Positions 1 to 5,164 of a stretch of 6,234 nucleotides of DNA are shown piece by piece. Source of the DNA: Thermoplasmata archaeon (lineage in GTDB: Archaea > Thermoplasmatota > Thermoplasmata > Lutacidiplasmatales > UBA184); contig JAJZGO010000094.1 in assembly GCA_021798415.1 (NCBI GenBank), positions 1 through 6,234 on the forward strand, given 5' to 3'. Under the pieces are notes generated by a model that worked only from the letters and a program-made list of their open reading frames with translations, had not been told where the DNA came from and did no database searches. Position 1 is the first letter of the stretch. Each line of letters opens with the position of its first letter. The position numbers and the translations under genes were made by a program.

Positions 1-2
1 CC

Positions 3-98
3 TCTGCCCCCAGCCCGTCGCCCGCCCTCCCGGCCGTGACGGAAGCGACGTGCGCCGCGGCCGCACGTCGTGCCGCGCTCGCCGACCGGCCCACCTGA
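3..98 (+). CDS. Possible C-terminal tail of an upstream gene (partial)
   Basis: Frame 3 is open from the window edge to a TGA at 96-98 and would encode about 31 residues rich in Ala, Pro and Arg, ending in ALADRPT. Most of its codons end in G or C, as in the real genes here. The stretch is too short to recognise a family, and GC-rich noncoding DNA often gives similar Ala/Pro/Arg peptides. A competing frame (frame 2) stays open to 727 but is very Arg-rich and runs into the OsmC gene, so I take it as spurious. This entry is tentative. Confidence 0.22.
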   Translation, partial: SAPSPSPALPAVTEATCAAAARRAALADRPT

Positions 99-314
99 GG
101 GGGAAGCGGCCGGAAGCGGCGACGGCGCGACGAAGGGGTCGCTCTCCGGGCGTCCGGTTCGCCCCACGACGCGCGCGGCCCGGCGAGCGAACGGTACCCC
201 CGGCGCCACGCTCCCACGGGCTCGAACGCGGTGAGGAGGTAGGTTCGTCGAACCGTCGACGCAGAGCGCGTTGGCGGGACCCGGCCGGAACCCTCTGCCT
301 CGGGCGACGTCGCG

Positions 315-420
315 GAGTCCCAAGCGGGACGGTCGTCGCCGACGGGACGCCGGGAAGCAAGCGAACGGGACTCTCGACCCGGCAGATGGATCCTGCTGAG
401 GTATGCCTGGCTTGGGACTC
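315..420. repeat. 11-bp perfect inverted repeat around a 106-nt segment
   Basis: GAGTCCCAAGC at 315-325 is the exact reverse complement of GCTTGGGACTC at 410-420. The enclosed 84 nt contain further short complementary pairs: GTCG/CGAC at 332-343, GCCGGG at 349-354 with CCCGGC at 378-383, GCAG at 382-385 with CTGC at 393-396, and AGG/CCT at 399-408. GGGACTC occurs again at 367-373, so GAGTCCC at 315-321 has two possible partners. The segment could be a structured RNA, a leader element or a small terminal-repeat element. No target-site duplication flanks it. The repeat itself is certain; its function is unknown. Confidence 0.45.
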
Positions 421-544
421 TCACCCCCGGGCCCCCCGGAATCGCTCCCGGAATCGCACGGCCGCCACCGCGGCCCCCCACCGGCCCGGGAGGGAGCGCC
501 AGCGAAAAGAAGGAGCCGCGCCTGGGGCGGGCCGATCGTACGCG

Positions 545-551
545 GGTGAGG
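545..551 (+). promoter_or_regulatory. Shine-Dalgarno-like site before the OsmC gene
   Basis: GGTGAGG lies four bases before the ATG at 556 and matches the anti-Shine-Dalgarno-complementary core GGTGA. It supports this start over internal ones and implies a transcript with a leader, unlike the next gene. Confidence 0.55.
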
Positions 552-555
552 TCGA

Positions 556-1026
556 ATGGAGACGGAGCAGACGGTCGTGCTGGAGCGCGTCGAGAAGTAC
601 CAGTTCGAGGTTCAGTTCACGGGAAAGAGCTACGCGAACATTCGGGTCGACGAGGGGAGCCCTCCGGGGACGGACACGGCTCCCAACCCGTCCCGGATGC
701 TGGCGGTGGCCGTGGGCCACTGCCTGAGCTCTAGCCTCCTCTTCTGCCTCGAGCGTTCCCGCGCCGAGGCAGGGCCCGTCACGACCCGGGTCCGGACGAC
801 CCTCGCCCGCAACGACCGGGGCCGCTGGAGGATCCAGGGGATCGATGTCGATATCGCAGCGGAGGTCCAAGGTCCGGAGAGCGAGGCGAAGCTCGCCCGC
901 TGCCGGGAGATGTTCGAGGACTTCTGCATCGTGACCGAGAGCGTTCGGCACGGCGTCCCGGTGCGGGTCAGCGTGGGCGGGCTCCCGACGTCGCCGCCGG
1001 AACGCGATTCGTCGGCCACCGCTTGA
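556..1026 (+). CDS. OsmC-family protein (peroxiredoxin-like thiol protein)
   Basis: This 156-residue protein has the length and layout of the OsmC/Ohr superfamily, whose characterised members are cytosolic dimers that reduce organic hydroperoxides with a pair of conserved cysteines. Visible here are the N-terminal beta part (about 10-35), the helix after NPSRMLAVAVGHC carrying the first cysteine, Cys56, and the second cysteine, Cys124, in FEDFCIVTESV, followed by the closing strand VPVRVSV. The positions of Cys56 and Cys124 match the peroxidatic and resolving cysteines of the family. A third cysteine, Cys64, sits two helical turns after Cys56. The ATG at 556 is preceded by a Shine-Dalgarno-like GGTGAGG. 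The family is clear, but the substrate is not: many archaeal OsmC-like proteins are uncharacterised, so I give no gene symbol. The next gene starts 124 bp downstream on the same strand and appears to have its own promoter, so an operon is not required. Confidence 0.9.
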   Translation: METEQTVVLERVEKYQFEVQFTGKSYANIRVDEGSPPGTDTAPNPSRMLAVAVGHCLSSSLLFCLERSRAEAGPVTTRVRTTLARNDRGRWRIQGIDVDIAAEVQGPESEAKLARCREMFEDFCIVTESVRHGVPVRVSVGGLPTSPPERDSSATA

Positions 1027-1034
1027 GGGCCCAC

Positions 1035-1091
1035 GGGCAGAGTGCCCACGAGGGCGTTGTCCCCCAACGGTGGCCGGGCGGTCCGACCGCC
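1035..1091 (+). other. Two small hairpins after the OsmC stop
   Basis: GGGCA-GAG-TGCCC at 1035-1047 begins nine bases after the stop. GGCGGT-CCG-ACCGCC at 1077-1091 is a second stem of six pairs. Neither is followed by a run of T, so they are weak candidates for transcript 3' end formation. Confidence 0.25.
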
Positions 1092-1114
1092 TCCCCGGGC
1101 GCGAATGGGCCTAC

Positions 1115-1122
1115 AGATATAC
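1115..1122 (+). promoter_or_regulatory. TATA-like box of the secreted-protein gene
   Basis: AGATATAC is the only A/T-rich patch in this otherwise GC-rich gap. Its centre is about 32 bases before the ATG at 1151. Archaeal TATA boxes lie roughly 25-30 bases before the transcription start, so transcription would begin a few bases before, or near, the ATG. No Shine-Dalgarno sequence precedes that ATG, which fits a leaderless or nearly leaderless mRNA. Confidence 0.45.
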
Positions 1123-1150
1123 GTCAACGACATCGCCCGGACGATCGACC

Positions 1151-2566
1151 ATGCGGCATGCGACCGTAGGCTCGGTGCTGGTGAGCGTCCTCCTGTTGTC
1201 GACCATCGCCGGAGCGGCCGTGGCGGTCCCGGTCGGGGCCGTCGCGAGCGGGACCCTCGAGCCTCGGACCGCCGCCCCCGCGGTCACGCCCGGGCCCGGC
1301 TCGTTCGCTCTGGTGTCGAACTTCGAGGACGGAGCGCTCGACGGATGGACGGTGACCTCTGGGAGCGCCAAGGTGTCGACCAGCGTGACCTACGGAGGGG
1401 AGCCGAGCCTCCTGTCGCCAGCGCGGCCGGGGACCCCCCAGGTGGATCGCGCCCAGGGGATCGTCGCCGGGGGCTCGTTCGTCTCGATGCAGGTCGCGAT
1501 CCACGGCGGTTCGGGCGGCACCGGCTTCTTCGGCCTCGCCGACTCCGGCGGGGTCCCGGTGGCCGTGGTCGGCGTGCAGAACGGTGAGGTTTACGCCGGC
1601 GCCACCCCATCGACCGCCTCCGCGGTCGAACCGGTCCCGACCGGGACCGCCCAACCCGCCGGCTGGGTCTACCTCGCGGTGAACGTTTACGCGGTGGCTG
1701 GGAAAGGCGGGAGCCCCCCGGCGTGGCAAATGGACGTCTTCGTGGACCGCTCCGACCAGGTCGCGGCCGCGGGGGTCTCGGTGCCCGCCGCCGGGACCTA
1801 CGCCGAGGCCCGGATCGCGACCACGGCCGGGACCGTCGCCTACTCGGACATCGTCGTCTCGAACTACGAGATCCCGATCTACCTGCCCGGGTACAACAAC
1901 ATGGAGGGGTACGGCCAGGGCTCGGGTCTCCTGGTGCAGCTTCTGCCGGCCTTCACCACTTTGTCCGCGCACATGACCCTCTCGTCCTGGGACGTCCCCC
2001 AGTCCGGGATCCTCAGCTTCCAGATCAACGCGATGAACTACTACGGCACGACCCGCTCCACCTGCAAGGGATTCTTCCAGCTCGGCATCGACCTCGACCC
2101 GAACGGCACCATCGCCCCGTGGTACGTCCCCGGAGTGAACTGCGTCGCGCACTATTTCCTCCCGTCGAACAATCCGGCCGTCGGAGCGGGGTTCGCCTCG
2201 CCCAGTCCCACCCACCTCACGCTCACGATCCAGGACCAGCCCGCGATGAAGGAGATTCGGTTCCAGATCGTCGACCACTCGGTCGGCCCCTCGCTCCGGT
2301 ACTGGAACGCCACGATCCCCTACGAGGGGACCGAGTTCTTCGGCTCCTACACCCAGATCGAGTGGCAACCGTGCTGCTCGAACTACCCGATCTCGGACTA
2401 CTCCCTGAACGCCCGCATGTACGGTCTCACGATCTCGGGCGGGAACCTCTCGGCCCCCGAGCTTCTCGGCGCGAACTACATGCTCCCGTTCGTCCTCGAC
2501 ACCCCGCCGTCGTGGAGCTTCACCTACTACGACGGGTCTTCGGCCGGGTACGCTCAGCGCGCCTAG
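1151..2566 (+). CDS. Secreted protein of unknown function with two beta-rich regions
   Basis: I do not recognise a named family. From the ATG at 1151 the protein is 471 residues. An in-frame ATG lies at 1070, but it would place 27 polar, Arg-rich residues before the signal peptide and would put the TATA-like box inside the gene. Residues 1-32 form a signal peptide: a short basic start (MRH), a hydrophobic core around 6-26 and small residues near the likely cleavage site. Residues about 52-240 look like a concanavalin-like (LamG-type) jelly roll, starting with FALVSNFEDGALDGW and closing at YSDIVVSNYE. Residues about 244-460 form a second region rich in Tyr, Trp, Ser, Thr and Asn, with four cysteines (305, 331, 408, 409) that could form disulfides outside the cell. 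Motifs such as NGT and NAT would allow N-glycosylation. There is no C-terminal membrane segment or sorting signal, so the product is probably released or held by non-covalent contact. A surface or carbohydrate-binding role is only an inference. Confidence 0.8.
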   Translation: MRHATVGSVLVSVLLLSTIAGAAVAVPVGAVASGTLEPRTAAPAVTPGPGSFALVSNFEDGALDGWTVTSGSAKVSTSVTYGGEPSLLSPARPGTPQVDRAQGIVAGGSFVSMQVAIHGGSGGTGFFGLADSGGVPVAVVGVQNGEVYAGATPSTASAVEPVPTGTAQPAGWVYLAVNVYAVAGKGGSPPAWQMDVFVDRSDQVAAAGVSVPAAGTYAEARIATTAGTVAYSDIVVSNYEIPIYLPGYNNMEGYGQGSGLLVQLLPAFTTLSAHMTLSSWDVPQSGILSFQINAMNYYGTTRSTCKGFFQLGIDLDPNGTIAPWYVPGVNCVAHYFLPSNNPAVGAGFASPSPTHLTLTIQDQPAMKEIRFQIVDHSVGPSLRYWNATIPYEGTEFFGSYTQIEWQPCCSNYPISDYSLNARMYGLTISGGNLSAPELLGANYMLPFVLDTPPSWSFTYYDGSSAGYAQRA

Positions 2567-2597
2567 TCCCGCTGACGGGGTCGGCGGCCCACGGCTG

Positions 2598-2614
2598 CGC
2601 GCCGGACCGGCGCG
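2598..2614. repeat. 17-nt near-palindrome in the convergent gap
   Basis: CGCGCCGG-A-CCGGCGCG has eight-base arms around a single A and lies 32 bases after the stop of the secreted-protein gene. As RNA it would fold into a strong stem with a small loop. It may mark the 3' end of that transcript, although no T-run follows. Its core CCGGACCGG is the reverse complement of the core of the repeat at 2667-2681. Confidence 0.4.
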
Positions 2615-2666
2615 GCCGGGGGATGCGGTCGGTCACGTCCGAGCCGCCGCGCCGCCTCGAACGCCG

Positions 2667-2681
2667 CTCCCGGTCCGGGAG
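2667..2681. repeat. 15-nt near-palindrome just after the recombinase stop
   Basis: CTCCCGG-T-CCGGGAG has seven-base arms around one T and lies seven bases beyond the stop codon of the minus-strand recombinase. It could be a 3' end hairpin for that gene or a recombinase-binding site. No poly-T follows on the minus strand. Confidence 0.4.
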
Positions 2682-2688
2682 TACGACG

Positions 2689-3828
2689 TCAGCCCCCCTC
2701 GGCCGGGGGGAGATCTCCTTGTTCGACCTTCCGGCGGTGGCCTCGCCTTCCCTCAAGGGCCGGAACGGAGACGAACTTCCCGGTCCTCCCGTCCCGGGCG
2801 GCGGGGGCTCTACTACTCGGCTCGCCGAGCGGTCCGGGCAACGCGGCCGCCGCCGCGGTCGACCCCCAGTCCCCGAGCGCGGCGCCGAAGACATCCATCG
2901 CCCGCCGCTGGCGAGCCGGGTCCGCCTCGAGGTAGCGCATCGTGGTTGCGAGATTCTGGTGACGGAGGAACTCCTGAACGGACCGGTAGACCCCGTCCCT
3001 CGAGGCCGCCGGCGACTCGAGCAGCGTCCGCTCGAGGAGCGTGGCCCCCGACCGCCGGAACATGTGGGTCGACAGCTTCACTTCGACGCCGCGCCGTTCG
3101 AGCCTCCGCTCGAGGATCCGCATCCATCCGTTCGGTCCTCCCTCTCCGTACGGGGCCAGGTGTTCGCCCTTGCGATGTAACAGGAGCTCTGGGGGAGGCG
3201 GTTCGAGCGGCCACCGTCGTAACTGGCGACGGACGGCGCGGTCCCGCCATTCGAGATACCCCCTGAGTGCCTCGGGGAGCGCCGGATGCATCGGCATCCA
3301 GGCGAGCTTAGGCGTTCCCCGGCCCTTCCCCCGCACGAGAAGGCGACGACCGGCGAAGTCGAGGTCCTCCGCGCGGAGGCGGATCCACTCGATCCGTCGG
3401 AGCCCCTGGCCTAGGCCAAGGAGGACGACGAGGCGGAGCAGGGGATCGTCCCGGCTCACGTCGAGGATCGCTCTCGCCTGGCTTTCGGTGAGCCAGCGCA
3501 CGCGCCGCGGGGGCCGGGGCCGGGGAAGCCCGACCTCGTAGAAGACGAAGTTGCGGGAGGTCCGCGCGAGGTCGGCGAGGACCGAAAGCTGCCACGGGTC
3601 GTCGTGCAACCGGTAGCGGAGCCACCTCGCGTCCTCGGCGCTCCATGTTCGCGGGTCGGTCGGTCGGCCCGACCGGCGCAGGACGGTGGTGGCCCGCCGC
3701 ACGACCCAGCGATACTGATGGATCGTCCGGGGAAGGCACCCCCGTTCCTTCTTGAGGGCGAGCCATCGGCCGACCGGGTCATCGACCGAGGCCATGCCCC
3801 GGGTGGGTTCGCTCCCCGAAATGCCCAT
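2689..3828 (-). CDS. Tyrosine recombinase/integrase, catalytically complete
   Basis: This 379-residue protein belongs to the tyrosine recombinase (phage integrase/XerC-D) superfamily, which cuts and rejoins DNA through a 3'-phosphotyrosine. Residues about 16-97 form the N-terminal helical core-binding domain. Residues about 108-315 form the catalytic domain with all key residues: Arg144 in GLRRIEW, Lys168 in VRGKGRG, His255 and Arg258 in STHMFRRS, His290 in EFLRHQN, and the nucleophile Tyr299 in TTMRYLE, nine residues after His290 as expected. Residues about 320-379 form a low-complexity Ala/Gly/Arg-rich tail. The start is the ATG at 3828; an internal ATG at 3795 (Met12) is also possible, and neither has a clear ribosome binding site. 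A 16-bp palindrome lies 93 bases upstream. The gene is the last of the minus-strand module and converges with the secreted-protein gene. It is clearly paralogous to the truncated gene at 5161-6234. It is likely the integrase that inserted, or still moves, this element; no attachment site pair is visible within the window. Confidence 0.93.
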   Translation of the reverse strand: MGISGSEPTRGMASVDDPVGRWLALKKERGCLPRTIHQYRWVVRRATTVLRRSGRPTDPRTWSAEDARWLRYRLHDDPWQLSVLADLARTSRNFVFYEVGLPRPRPPRRVRWLTESQARAILDVSRDDPLLRLVVLLGLGQGLRRIEWIRLRAEDLDFAGRRLLVRGKGRGTPKLAWMPMHPALPEALRGYLEWRDRAVRRQLRRWPLEPPPPELLLHRKGEHLAPYGEGGPNGWMRILERRLERRGVEVKLSTHMFRRSGATLLERTLLESPAASRDGVYRSVQEFLRHQNLATTMRYLEADPARQRRAMDVFGAALGDWGSTAAAAALPGPLGEPSSRAPAARDGRTGKFVSVPALEGRRGHRRKVEQGDLPPAEGG

Positions 3829-3920
3829 CGACTCTGGCGAACGGTGAAACCTGCCGTTGCGACACGACCGTGCCGGCCGGTTCCCGGTGTCGAGTCTCCG
3901 GTACAGCGGAGAGCGGTCGG

Positions 3921-3936
3921 GTCGGGGTACCCCGAC
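3921..3936. repeat. Perfect 16-bp palindrome upstream of the recombinase
   Basis: GTCGGGGTACCCCGAC equals its own reverse complement. It lies between the end of the broken reading frame and the recombinase start. It could be an operator, a recombinase-binding site or a cruciform-forming site; a chance palindrome of this size is not excluded in GC-rich DNA. Confidence 0.4.
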
Positions 3937-3940
3937 GGGT

Positions 3941-4290
3941 TCAGTCGCCGGCTCGCCGCCGCGGAGAGGGAGGGGTCTTTGAAACCGCAGCGACCGCCTC
4001 GTTCAAGCGGGCCTTCAATGCATGCCTCCTCGCGTCCGCACCGAGCTCGCGCTCGAACGGTGTCATCGCGGTCGAGAAAGCGGAACCGTGCGGCCGCGTT
4101 CCTCGCCTCGAGGTTCCAGTCTCGCATGCGGGACCTCCCGATGAGTCGGGCGAGGTCGGGCCACTCCCGACGACCCTCGGCGACGGTCCGGCGCGTAGAG
4201 GAGCACGATCTCCGGTTGGGCGATGTGCAGGTCGATGCCCATCACGTTCGCGAACCGGTTCGCGACGTTCCGCGGGATCGTGCGGGCCTC
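3941..4290 (-). pseudogene. Broken coding tail after AbiEi: partner remnant or lost C-terminal extension
   Basis: Downstream of the AbiEi core the coding signal (codons ending in G or C, plausible amino acids) continues but jumps frame. Segment A (about 4290-4192) reads EARTIPRNVANRFANV and then MGIDLHIAQPEIVLLYA. Segment B (about 4190-4067) reads RTVAEGRREWPDLARLIG, then MRDWNLEARN and RFRFLDR. Segment C (4066-3941) reads MTPFEREL, HALKARLNEAVAAVSK and stops at TGA. The sixteen codons of A before its ATG all end in G or C. Going from AbiEi to A needs a -1 shift, from A to B a +1 shift (so B is back in the AbiEi frame), and from B to C another +1. The pattern 'PE..LLY...GRR.WPDLA.LI...DW' resembles the C-terminal half of nucleotidyltransferase toxins of the AbiEii type, but no catalytic core (GS motif and Asp pair) is present. 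Either the toxin lost its N-terminal half and decayed, or AbiEi once had a C-terminal extension, or indels are assembly errors. Confidence 0.5.
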
Positions 4291-5105
4291 ACTTCGGCAA
4301 AGAGCACGGACGGTGGCACGTTGCGGACGACGTGCCAGCGACGATCGTGGAGGCCCCGACGGCCGAACGAGCGCGGCGGCCCGAGCGGAGTCCATGGGTC
4401 CCGGGGATCCGCCCGCCACCGCCGCACCCAGGCGGCCGGGGGGCTTGAGGGGCGAGACACCGCCTCGAGGAGGTATCCGAGGCGCAGGGAGAGGCTCCGC
4501 TCCCCCAGTCGCTCGAGATGGCCGGAGAGCCGGGCCCAGTCGAGTCGGGGAGCGGCACGAGTGGCGATCTGGGCCACCCCGCCCATGCCTCCCGCCAGGT
4601 CCGGGCGTTTCAGGCAGTCGAGGAGCGTTCGCTCGAGGTCGCTCACCGAGATCCGCTCGCCCCGACGCTCGAGGGTCGCCCACCCGAAGAATCGCGCGGG
4701 GGGGGTCCGCACGAACCGGAACTGGGCGACGTGCTCGGGGTGGGTCGCGATCCGCCGGGTCGTGACGACGTAGTAGACCTGCCCCGGCTGGAGCAGGAGC
4801 CCCCAGAGCTCCGCCGCCGTCCCGTACCCGAGGTAGTACGGACGAACGAGTCGAGCTCCGAGCCGTAGAGGGTCAGCGTCCGGTATCGCGTCGGGCCCGT
4901 GTTGGCTCGGGTTCAGGAGATAGCGCCCCGGCGCGATCCGCTGGAGCCATTTCTTGGCGACCAGGCCGTGGGCCAGCTTCCGGGCGAATCCCCGGCGCAC
5001 TCCGGCCCGGCGCCCGAGCTCGTCGAGCGTGAGCTCGTCCCTCCCGTCCGCTTCGAGGGAGAGGACGATGCGGGACTCGGTGGGGGAGAGCGACCGGATC
5101 TTCAC
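4242..5105 (-). CDS. abiEi: AbiEi-family antitoxin / transcriptional repressor
   Basis: This 287-residue protein matches the AbiEi (COG5340-like) family, the antitoxin of type IV toxin-antitoxin systems; family members also repress their own promoter. Residues about 5-66 form the winged helix: SPTESRIVLSLEADG, a recognition helix near RRAGVRRGFARKL, and the wing ending GRYLLNP. The AbiEi core follows with its typical blocks: PYYLGYGTAAELWGL (89-103), VYYVVTTRR, RFFGW (138-142), ISVSDLERTLLDCLKRPDL (152-170) with AGGM, SLRLGYLLE (206-214) and the final RRWHVVRNVP (255-264). The start is a GTG at 5103-5105, because an in-frame stop lies three codons upstream. The stop TGA at 4242-4244 shares its A with an ATG (TGATG), the arrangement typical of coupled AbiEi/AbiEii genes, but no intact toxin follows. 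The last roughly 16 residues look frameshifted, because the neighbouring frame has the better coding signal from about 4290. It may act as an orphan antitoxin or a plain repressor. Confidence 0.87.
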   Translation of the reverse strand: MKIRSLSPTESRIVLSLEADGRDELTLDELGRRAGVRRGFARKLAHGLVAKKWLQRIAPGRYLLNPSQHGPDAIPDADPLRLGARLVRPYYLGYGTAAELWGLLLQPGQVYYVVTTRRIATHPEHVAQFRFVRTPPARFFGWATLERRGERISVSDLERTLLDCLKRPDLAGGMGGVAQIATRAAPRLDWARLSGHLERLGERSLSLRLGYLLEAVSRPSSPPAAWVRRWRADPRDPWTPLGPPRSFGRRGLHDRRWHVVRNVPPSVLFAEVRPARSRGTSRTGSRT

Positions 5106-5117
5106 GAAACGTCATGT

Positions 5118-5139
5118 GTCACTGATACGATAAAGTGAC
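5118..5139. promoter_or_regulatory. abiEi: Inverted repeat, candidate AbiEi operator 1
   Basis: GTCACT at 5118-5123 and AGTGAC at 5134-5139 form a perfect six-base inverted repeat with a 10-base spacer (22 bp in all). It lies between the TATA box and the GTG start of AbiEi, over the expected transcription start. Studied AbiEi proteins bind inverted repeats in their own promoter and repress it, so this is the natural operator candidate. Binding is inferred. Confidence 0.5.
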
Positions 5140-5146
5140 TGTATTG

Positions 5147-5164
5147 GTAATTTATACGTATTAC
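5147..5164. promoter_or_regulatory. abiEi: Inverted repeat, candidate AbiEi operator 2, around the TATA box
   Basis: GTAAT at 5147-5151 and ATTAC at 5160-5164 form a five-base inverted repeat with an eight-base spacer. It encloses the TATA box and overlaps the TAA stop of the upstream recombinase. Inside it, ATACGTAT at 5154-5161 is a perfect eight-base palindrome. Its arms differ in sequence from those of the repeat at 5118-5139, so the two may not bind the same protein. Confidence 0.35.
5149..5156 (-). promoter_or_regulatory. abiEi: TATA box of the AbiEi gene
   Basis: On the minus strand the bases read TATAAATT, five bases after the upstream recombinase stop and about 45 bases before the GTG start. 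A transcription start about 25 bases downstream would give a leader of roughly 20 nt. The 50 bases from 5111 to 5160 contain only 17 G or C, in sharp contrast to the rest of the window, so this is the clearest promoter here. No Shine-Dalgarno sequence precedes the GTG. Confidence 0.6.

Larger units (their letters stand above)
99..555. other. Region without a supportable gene
   Basis: No frame on either strand gives a protein-like product. The one long open frame on the plus strand translates to an Arg/Pro/Gly-rich string of low plausibility. I found no convincing tRNA T-arm, SRP RNA or RNase P signature. It contains the inverted repeat at 315-420. It also holds a 10-bp direct repeat, ccggaatcgc, at 436-445 and 448-457, and a smaller inverted pair, CGCTCCC at 443-449 with GGGAGCG at 492-498, which could fold in the leader of the OsmC gene. 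No AT-rich promoter box is visible. Confidence 0.5.

Noticed and set aside
315..420. tRNA, 5S rRNA, SRP RNA or RNase P RNA in the gene-free region
   Set aside because: No T-arm GGTTCGA-type motif in a cloverleaf, no conserved 5S loop sequences, and no SRP helix 8 or RNase P core motifs could be found.
50..727. Plus-strand open frame of about 225 codons upstream of and into the OsmC gene
   Set aside because: The product is very rich in Arg, Pro and Gly without any domain, and it overlaps the well-supported OsmC frame. Long open frames arise easily in this GC-rich DNA.
1124..2368. Minus-strand open frame of 414 codons opposite the secreted protein
   Set aside because: It is a compositional shadow: the translation is dominated by Arg, Gly, Asp and Val with no domain, while the plus-strand frame has a signal peptide and proper codon bias.
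1723..3180. Plus-strand open frame of 485 codons spanning two genes
   Set aside because: It runs through the secreted-protein gene and into the integrase on the opposite strand, and its product is an Arg/Pro-rich string with no recognisable fold.
4063..4242. Intact 60-residue partner gene starting at the ATG that overlaps the AbiEi stop
   Set aside because: Only its first 17 codons look protein-like; coding quality then moves to another frame at about 4191, and the coding signal of this frame already begins before the ATG.
4873..5115. Alternative ATG start at 5115 for a short minus-strand gene overlapping AbiEi
   Set aside because: It is in a different frame from the AbiEi protein and encodes an Arg/Pro/Ala-rich string; the GTG at 5105 gives the full winged helix.
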